Both the position numbers and the translations under genes were made by a program. Positions 58,898 to 64,000 of a stretch of DNA of 64,000 nt are shown here, in pieces; position 1 is the stretch's first letter; the number at the start of each line of letters is the position of its first letter. The stretch lies in NCBI RefSeq assembly GCF_029840635.1, contig NZ_JAOCCU010000030.1, positions 1 to 64,000 of the forward strand, read 5' to 3'. The notes under the pieces are model-generated. The model worked only from the letters and a program-made list of their open reading frames with translations. It was not told the origin of the DNA and searched no databases. Origin of the DNA: Mitsuaria sp. GD03876 (lineage in GTDB: Bacteria > Pseudomonadota > Gammaproteobacteria > Burkholderiales > Burkholderiaceae_C).

Positions 58898-60121
58898 TCA
58901 GGCACGCACCGTGCGCAGTCCCATCGCGAAGGCCTTCAGCTCGGCGATGCCGCTTTCCTCGGCCTTGCGGCACCAGGCTTGCAGGTCATGCACCAGCTGT
59001 TCGGCGGAGACGTTCGTGCGGGTCCACAGCTGACGCAGCTCCTCGCGCATCGTGACCAGCTTGTCCAGCACCGGGCTGGCGGCACGGGCGCCGTCCAGTT
59101 GCGCCTGGTACGCCGCCGGGATCTTCTCGGCGTCGCGGTGCAGCCAGCGCGTGGCCAGCTTGAACTGATGGAACTTGACGGAGTGCTGCTCGCCGGCGTC
59201 CTTCAGCTTGCTGAGCTCGGCCTTGCAGGCGCCGCGCAGTTCGCGGGCATAACGGGCCATGACTTCATAGCGGTTGGCGATGATGGCTTCCAGCGTGTCC
59301 TTGTCGGCCACCGCCTTGAGCTCGCCCGTCTTCATCTGCGGCGCGGTCTTGCGGACCTTCGCCCAGCCGATCATCTCCATCGCGCGGATGTAGCCCCAGC
59401 CGATGTCGAATTCGAACGGCTTGACCGAGAACTTGGCCGAGGTCGGGTAGGTGTGGTGATTGTTGTGCAGCTCTTCGCCGCCGATGATCACGCCCCACGG
59501 CGACACGTTCGTCGACGCATCCTGCGCCTCGAAGTTGCGATAGCCCCAGTAGTGGCCCGCGCCGTTGATGACGCCGGCCGCCCAGAACGGGATCCAGGCC
59601 ATCTGCACCGCCCAGACCGCCAGGCCGGCGACGCCGAACAGCGCCAGGTTGATGATCATCATCAGCGACACGCCCCACACGGAACGGCCGCTGTAGACAT
59701 GGCGCTCCATCCAGTCGTCCGGCACGCCGTGGCTGAACTTCTTGATGGTCTCCTCGTTCTTCGCCTCGGCACGATAGAGCTCCGCGCCACGCGTCATCAC
59801 GGTCTTGATGCCGCGGGTGACCGGGCTGTGGGGATCTTCCTCGGTCTCGCACTTGGCGTGGTGCTTGCGGTGGATGGCCACCCACTCGCGGGTCACCATG
59901 CCGGTGGTCATCCACAGCCAGAAGCGGAAGAAGTGCGACGGGATCGGACCCAGGTCGAGCGCCCGGTGCGCCTGGGCGCGGTGCAGGAAGATCGTGACGG
60001 CGGCGATGGTGATATGCGTCACCACCAGCGTGAAGACCACGATCTGCCACCAGCTCGCGCCGGTGAAGCCGTCGATCATCCAGTTCAGGACGGCATCGTG
60101 CACAGACATCAATACGTTCAT
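58898..60121 (-). CDS. Membrane fatty-acid desaturase
   Basis: A 407-residue acyl-lipid/acyl-CoA desaturase-type di-iron membrane enzyme. The three histidine boxes are HRAQAH (47-52), HRKHH (84-88) and HNNHH (219-223). Four hydrophobic segments flank them. The last 130 residues are a helical extension without a known motif. It probably introduces a delta-9-type double bond to tune membrane fluidity; regiospecificity is inferred. It sits 244 bp after the rRNA methyltransferase gene. Confidence 0.92.
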   Translation of the reverse strand: MNVLMSVHDAVLNWMIDGFTGASWWQIVVFTLVVTHITIAAVTIFLHRAQAHRALDLGPIPSHFFRFWLWMTTGMVTREWVAIHRKHHAKCETEEDPHSPVTRGIKTVMTRGAELYRAEAKNEETIKKFSHGVPDDWMERHVYSGRSVWGVSLMMIINLALFGVAGLAVWAVQMAWIPFWAAGVINGAGHYWGYRNFEAQDASTNVSPWGVIIGGEELHNNHHTYPTSAKFSVKPFEFDIGWGYIRAMEMIGWAKVRKTAPQMKTGELKAVADKDTLEAIIANRYEVMARYARELRGACKAELSKLKDAGEQHSVKFHQFKLATRWLHRDAEKIPAAYQAQLDGARAASPVLDKLVTMREELRQLWTRTNVSAEQLVHDLQAWCRKAEESGIAELKAFAMGLRTVRA

Positions 60122-60170
60122 TCGGTCCTAACCCTGCTCGCGAGGAGCCAGTTGTCCACAGGAAGCCACG

Positions 60171-60176
60171 ATTGTA
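60171..60176 (-). promoter_or_regulatory. Probable desaturase -10 box (TACAAT)
   Basis: TACAAT on the minus strand lies 50 bp before the desaturase start. A CTTCAGGG/CCCTGAAG hairpin at 60235-60258 upstream may mark the end of the preceding transcript. Confidence 0.5.
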
Positions 60177-60365
60177 GGCGAGGCACTCTAGAAATCGCCC
60201 AGATGAAGGCGGCATTCCCGCCGGTCTTTTGACGCTTCAGGGCAGGAAGCCCCTGAAGGCGTGATTGATCGAACGCTTCAGATCGGTCTGGAAACAGCAG
60301 GCGCAAGCCCGCCGTCTCTTCGTCCGACGTGAATTGTTCGTAATAAGAATTCAGCGCCGCGAGGT

Positions 60366-61634
60366 TTACTTCTTGCGCTCCCACACCGCGGCGAAGAAGC
60401 CGTCGCTGCGATGCCGGTGCGGCCACAGGCGGAGGAAGCCGTTCTCGGACAGCTCGGCCGCCTGGGTCGCGTCGACCTGCGCATGCGCCAGGACGTCCTG
60501 GGCCGGCAGCAGCGTGAACTCGGGATGCGCCTCGGCGAACGCCTGCGCGACCGATTCGTTCTCGGCATCCAGCAGCGAACACGTCGCATAGACCAGCCGG
60601 CCGCCCGGCTTGAGCAGGCGGGAGGCGCTGTTCAGGATCGCCAGCTGCTTGTCGTGCAGTTCCTGGACGCCTTCCGGCGACTGGCGCCATTTCAGGTCCG
60701 GATTGCGGCGCAGGGTCCCCAGCCCCGAGCACGGCGCGTCGACCAGCACCCGGTCGATCTTGCCGGCCAGGCGCTTGACGCGCTCGTCGCGCTCGCTGCT
60801 GATCTGCACCGGATAGACATTGGACAGCCCGCTGCGCGCCAGGCGCGGCTTGAGCTTGTCGAGCCGGTGTCCCGACACGTCGAAGGCGTACAGGCGCCCG
60901 GTGTTGCGCATCGCGGCGCCGAGCGCCAGCGTCTTGCCGCCGGCGCCGGCGCAGAAGTCCACCACCATCTCGCCGCGCTTGGCCTCGGTCAGCAGCGACA
61001 GCAGCTGGCTGCCCTCGTCCTGGACCTCGACCTGGCCGCTGGTGAACACGTCGAGCTTCTGCAGCGCCGGCTTGCCGTCCAGGCGCAGGCCCCAGGGCGA
61101 GTACGGCGTCGGCGTCGAGTCGAAGCCCTTGTCCTTCAACGCGGCCTGGACCTCCTCGCGCTTGGCCTTGAGCAGGTTGACCCGCAGGTCCAGCGGCGCG
61201 GATTCGTTGACGGCGTCGGCCAGTTGCCAGAACTGCTCGTCGCCCAGGCGCTGCCGGAGCGGGTCGACCAGCCACTCGGGCAGGTTGTGGCGCAGCTTCT
61301 CGGGCAGCTTGGCGCGGTTGATGGACTGCACCTGCTTGAGCCACTGCTGCTCCTGGTCGTCGAGCGCGCCGCGCAGGAAGGCCTCGTTGCCGGCCCAGGC
61401 GAGGATCGCCAGCCGCCGTGACATCGGCCCGCGCCCGGACTGGGCCAGATGCTGCAGCAGCGGGCGCTTGCGCAGCACGGCGTAGGCGGTTTCGGCGAGG
61501 GTGTGGCGCTCGCGCTGGCCCAGGGCCTTGCGCGTGCGGAAGAAGTCGGAGACCAGGGCGTCGGCCGGCTTGTCGAACAGCAGCAGGCTGTCCACCAGTT
61601 CGGCGCAGAGTTCGAGAAGGGCATTAGGATGCAT
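60366..61634 (-). CDS. RsmB/NOP family rRNA (cytosine-C5) methyltransferase
   Basis: A 422-residue SAM-dependent methyltransferase. SAM-binding DFCAGAGGKTLALGAAM, DAPCSGLGTLRRNPD (with one active-site Cys) and LVYATCSLLDAENE (catalytic Cys) are intact. The N-terminal domain is a helical RNA-binding region rather than a clear NusB fold. It resembles RsmB, but the exact rRNA position is not determined. ATG at 61634 (MHPNALLELCAEL) is chosen by conservation. Confidence 0.9.
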   Translation of the reverse strand: MHPNALLELCAELVDSLLLFDKPADALVSDFFRTRKALGQRERHTLAETAYAVLRKRPLLQHLAQSGRGPMSRRLAILAWAGNEAFLRGALDDQEQQWLKQVQSINRAKLPEKLRHNLPEWLVDPLRQRLGDEQFWQLADAVNESAPLDLRVNLLKAKREEVQAALKDKGFDSTPTPYSPWGLRLDGKPALQKLDVFTSGQVEVQDEGSQLLSLLTEAKRGEMVVDFCAGAGGKTLALGAAMRNTGRLYAFDVSGHRLDKLKPRLARSGLSNVYPVQISSERDERVKRLAGKIDRVLVDAPCSGLGTLRRNPDLKWRQSPEGVQELHDKQLAILNSASRLLKPGGRLVYATCSLLDAENESVAQAFAEAHPEFTLLPAQDVLAHAQVDATQAAELSENGFLRLWPHRHRSDGFFAAVWERKK

Positions 61635-61731
61635 CGCCGGATTATCCCAGGCCCCGCGTCCCCGACGACATCGCCCTTCCGGCCGGGACCATTCCCGCCC
61701 TTCCCCCTCCCACCGAATCCGACTCCCCCGA

Positions 61732-62013
61732 ATGAGCGCCACGCCCCCGTCGCCCCTCGATCCCGCCGCGCACGGCGCCGGCGATCCGCTCGCGCCGCTG
61801 CCCGAGGCGCCGCCCGGGAGCTACCGCCATTACAAGGGCGGCGAGTACGAGGTCCGCGGCGTCGTCCGCCACAGCGAGACGCTCGAGCCGCTGGTGCTCT
61901 ACGCCCCGCTGTACAACGACAGCGGCCTGTGGGTGCGTCCCTACGACATGTTCTTCGGCACCGTCGAGATCGACGGCATCGTCCAACCCCGCTTCGCGCG
62001 GATCGCCGGCTGA
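61732..62013 (+). CDS. DUF1653 domain-containing protein
   Basis: A 93-residue protein. After a Pro/Ala-rich lead comes the compact DUF1653 fold (GSYRHYKGGEYEVRGVVRHS; ETLEPLVLYAPLYNDSGLWV; RPYDMFFGTVEIDG). Function unknown. It is divergent from the methyltransferase and 41 bp before a DUF1345 gene. Confidence 0.9.
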   Translation: MSATPPSPLDPAAHGAGDPLAPLPEAPPGSYRHYKGGEYEVRGVVRHSETLEPLVLYAPLYNDSGLWVRPYDMFFGTVEIDGIVQPRFARIAG

Positions 62014-62054
62014 CCCGGCCGATCCGTCCGACGCATGCCTGAGATGACGCGCCC

Positions 62055-62705
62055 ATGCCGCTGCTGCACCAGATCCGGCGCCGCCCTCGCCTGCTGATCG
62101 GCGCGGCGACCGGCGCGCTGCTCGCGGCCGCCTGGCCGGTGGAACTCGCCTGGCACACCCGCGCGCTGCTGGGCTGGAGCGCCGGGGTCTGGGCCTACCT
62201 GGTGATGATCGGGTGGCGGATGCTGCGCACCGACGCGGCGGACATCGAGGAGCAGGCCCGGGCCGTCGCCGACGGCGTGCCGACGGTGCTGGCGCTGGCG
62301 ATGCTCGGCGGCGCGGCCAGCATGGCGGCGATCGCGCTCGAGCTCGCGCAGGTGAAGGAGGCGGGCCTGGCCGCCGGCTGGCCGCACCTGCTGGTGGCGA
62401 CGGCGACCCTGACCGGGTCCTGGCTGCTGCTCCCGGTGGAGTTCGGCCTGGCCTATGCCTCGCTGTTCCACAGCGGCCCGAAGGCGCCGCACGGGCTGGA
62501 GTTCCCCGGCGACGAGGACGCGCCCGACTACCTGGACTTCCTGTACTTCGCCGCGACGGTGGCGGCGACCTCGCAGACCTCGGACGTCGTCGTCAGCTCG
62601 CGGCCGCTGCGCCGCCTGGTGCTGGTGCAGGCGGTGCAGGCCTTCGTGTTCAACACCGTCGTGCTGGCGCTGACGATCAATTTCCTGGCCGGGATGCTGG
62701 GCTGA
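62055..62705 (+). CDS. DUF1345 membrane protein
   Basis: A 216-residue predicted integral membrane protein with about five transmembrane helices. The family-typical conserved segment is DYLDFLYFAATVAATSQTSD followed by VVVSSRPLRRLVL. Function unknown. It is convergent with purN with a 6-bp gap. Confidence 0.88.
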   Translation: MPLLHQIRRRPRLLIGAATGALLAAAWPVELAWHTRALLGWSAGVWAYLVMIGWRMLRTDAADIEEQARAVADGVPTVLALAMLGGAASMAAIALELAQVKEAGLAAGWPHLLVATATLTGSWLLLPVEFGLAYASLFHSGPKAPHGLEFPGDEDAPDYLDFLYFAATVAATSQTSDVVVSSRPLRRLVLVQAVQAFVFNTVVLALTINFLAGMLG

Positions 62706-62711
62706 ACGCGC

Positions 62712-63350
62712 TCAGCTGAACATCTGCGGCTCGCCGCCGCGATGGGTCACGCGGGCGCCGTCGGCGGCCAGTTGGCCTTCGACGAACCAGCGCACCGCGC
62801 TCGGATACATGCGGTGCTCGAGCTTGAGCACCCGCGCGGCCAGCGCCGCCTCGTCGTCGCCGTCCAGCACCGGCACCACCGCCTGCGCGACGATCGGCCC
62901 ATGGTCCAGCTCGGCGGTCACGAAGTGCACGGTCGCGCCAGCGACGCGGCAACCGGCCTCGATCGCGCGCTGGTGCGTGTGCAGGCCCGGGAAGGCCGGC
63001 AGCAGCGACGGATGGATGTTGAGCATGCGGCCCGCGTAGTGCGCGGTGAACCCCGGCGTCAGGATGCGCATGAAGCCGGCCAGCACGACCAGGTCGGGCT
63101 CGAAGCCGTCGATGACGCGCCGCAGCTCGGCGTCGAACGCGACGCGGGCCGCGTCGCCCTTGCCGAAGGCCTTGTGATCGACGACCGCGGTGGCCACGCC
63201 GTGGGCCTGGGCGAATGCCAGACCGGCCGCGTCGGGCCGGTTGCTGATCACCGCGGCGATGCGGGCCGGCCATCCGCCGGTGGCGCAGGCCTGGACGATC
63301 GCCTCCATGTTGGAGCCTCGCCCGGAGATCAGGATCACGATGTTCTTCAT
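62712..63350 (-). CDS. purN: Phosphoribosylglycinamide formyltransferase
   Basis: A 212-residue enzyme that formylates GAR from 10-formyl-THF in purine synthesis. ILISGRGSNMEAIVQA (phosphate binding), MLNIHPSLLPAFPGLHTHQR (catalytic Asn/His) and GATVHFVTAELDHGPIVAQA (catalytic Asp) are intact. The start is ATG at 63350; sequence upstream is non-coding. Confidence 0.97.
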   Translation of the reverse strand: MKNIVILISGRGSNMEAIVQACATGGWPARIAAVISNRPDAAGLAFAQAHGVATAVVDHKAFGKGDAARVAFDAELRRVIDGFEPDLVVLAGFMRILTPGFTAHYAGRMLNIHPSLLPAFPGLHTHQRAIEAGCRVAGATVHFVTAELDHGPIVAQAVVPVLDGDDEAALAARVLKLEHRMYPSAVRWFVEGQLAADGARVTHRGGEPQMFS

Positions 63351-63409
63351 GGGGCGGCAGTGTAGCCAAGGGCATCGCCGTGACCGGCCGCCGCCGCGGC
63401 GCGGCTCCC

Positions 63410-63415
63410 TACAAT
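63410..63415 (+). promoter_or_regulatory. Probable trpS -10 box (TACAAT)
   Basis: TACAAT lies 41 bp before the trpS start in the gap divergent from purN. Confidence 0.45.
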
Positions 63416-63455
63416 CGCCCTCCCGCCACGGTGCGGCCACCGCCAGCCCCTCGCC

Positions 63456-64000
63456 ATGACCGACTCCCCTCTCCCGACCCCGCGCCAGCGCGTGCTTTCC
63501 GGCATGCGGCCGACCGGCGCGCTGCACCTCGGCCACTACCACGGCGCGCTCAAGAACTGGGTCCGGCTGCAGACGGCCTACGACTGCTTCTTCTTCGTCG
63601 CCGACTGGCATGCGCTGACGACGCATTACCAGCACCGCGAAGGCCTGGAGCAGAGCGTGTACGACATGGTCGTCGATTGGCTGGCCGCGGGCGTCGATCC
63701 GGAGCAGGCGACGCTGTTCATCCAGAGCCGCATGCCCGAGCACGCCGAGCTGTTCACGCTGCTGGCGATGAGCACGCCGTCGAGCTGGCTGGAGCGCATG
63801 CCCAGCTACAAGGACCTGGTCGCGGAGAACCGCGAGCTCGCCACCTACGGCTTCCTCGGTTATCCGCTGCTGCAGGCGGCCGACATCCTGATCTACAAGG
63901 CGGCCTTCGTGCCGGTGGGCGAGGACCAGGCGCCCCACGTCGAGGTGACGCGCGAGGTCGCGCGGCGCTTCAACCACCTTTACCGCCACCAGGCGGCGCC
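63456..64000 (+). CDS. trpS: Tryptophanyl-tRNA synthetase (partial, 3' end outside window)
   Basis: The first 181 codons of a class-I synthetase. The ATP-binding HIGH-like motif is GALHLGHYHGALKNW. Other family segments are CFFFVADWHALTTHY and GFLGYPLLQAADILIYKAAF, followed by PVGEDQAPHVEVTREVARRF. The KMSKS motif would lie beyond the right edge. ATG at 63456. Confidence 0.97.
   Translation, partial: MTDSPLPTPRQRVLSGMRPTGALHLGHYHGALKNWVRLQTAYDCFFFVADWHALTTHYQHREGLEQSVYDMVVDWLAAGVDPEQATLFIQSRMPEHAELFTLLAMSTPSSWLERMPSYKDLVAENRELATYGFLGYPLLQAADILIYKAAFVPVGEDQAPHVEVTREVARRFNHLYRHQAA

Noticed and set aside
60118-60365. A minus-strand open frame covering the gap between the rRNA methyltransferase and the desaturase, with a fairly protein-like composition
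   Set aside because: It begins inside the methyltransferase gene in another frame, has no start or ribosome site in the gap, and the gap contains a plausible TACAAT promoter for the desaturase. Probably a chance frame.

Overview
The window is dense, GC-rich (roughly two-thirds G+C by eye) bacterial chromosome. Gene order and protein sequences point to Burkholderiales (Betaproteobacteria), probably near Roseateles/Mitsuaria/Rubrivivax. The main reasons are the run tpiA-secG-tRNA-Leu-nuoA..I, an isc operon preceded by a low-molecular-weight tyrosine phosphatase, 6S RNA directly after zapA, an intracellular polyhydroxybutyrate depolymerase of the Cys-nucleophile type, and repeated TACAAT/TAGAAT -10 boxes. 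The genus is inference; no rRNA gene is present to settle it.

Layout. 1-8.7 kb (minus strand): nuoA-I of respiratory complex I, with nuoI running off the left edge. 9.0-16.8 kb (minus): tRNA-Leu(GAG), secG, tpiA, a quinone oxidoreductase, pnp, rpsO, an orphan solute-binding protein overlapping tsaD by 4 bp, then tsaD. 16.8-22.4 kb (minus): the isc iron-sulfur operon iscR-iscS-iscU-iscA-hscB-hscA-fdx. 22.5-31.06 kb: an accessory block whose left edge cuts a tyrosine phosphatase gene in half. It holds a VOC protein with a divergent TetR regulator, an Old-Yellow-Enzyme with a Rid protein and a divergent LysR regulator, a sulfonate-type binding protein with a four-domain rhodanese, a 23-unit pentanucleotide repeat and an acyltransferase. 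31.07-41.3 kb: mostly core genes (uvrB, aromatic aminotransferase, phaZ, an rsxB-like ferredoxin, nth, a ZapB-like protein, zapA, ssrS, an EVE protein, a degenerate GGDEF protein, rpsU, yqeY). 41.3-51.0 kb: a second, more variable stretch with a DUF442 phosphatase-like protein, a 108-bp nested inverted repeat, TRAP transporter dctQM without its binding protein, two paralogous secreted proteins flanking a zinc-ribbon membrane protein, a Gdx/SugE exporter divergent from a LysR regulator, and an orphan amino-acid binding protein. 51-64 kb: core genes again (rarA, lolA, ftsK, a Crp/Fnr regulator, trxB, rpmB-rpmG, a DUF3016 protein, a fatty-acid desaturase, an rRNA cytosine methyltransferase, DUF1653, DUF1345, purN, and the start of trpS).

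How the parts fit. Most of the window is housekeeping: respiration, Fe-S assembly (which supplies the nuo clusters and Nth), RNA decay and translation, DNA repair and segregation, and outer-membrane lipoprotein transport. No CRISPR array, transposase, integrase or recognisable defence island is visible. The most interesting signals are structural: the accessory insertion that beheaded the phosphatase next to iscR, the nested inverted repeat at 41.7 kb, the (GGCGA)n array at 29.5 kb, and hairpins inside the nuo, isc and rpsO-pnp units.
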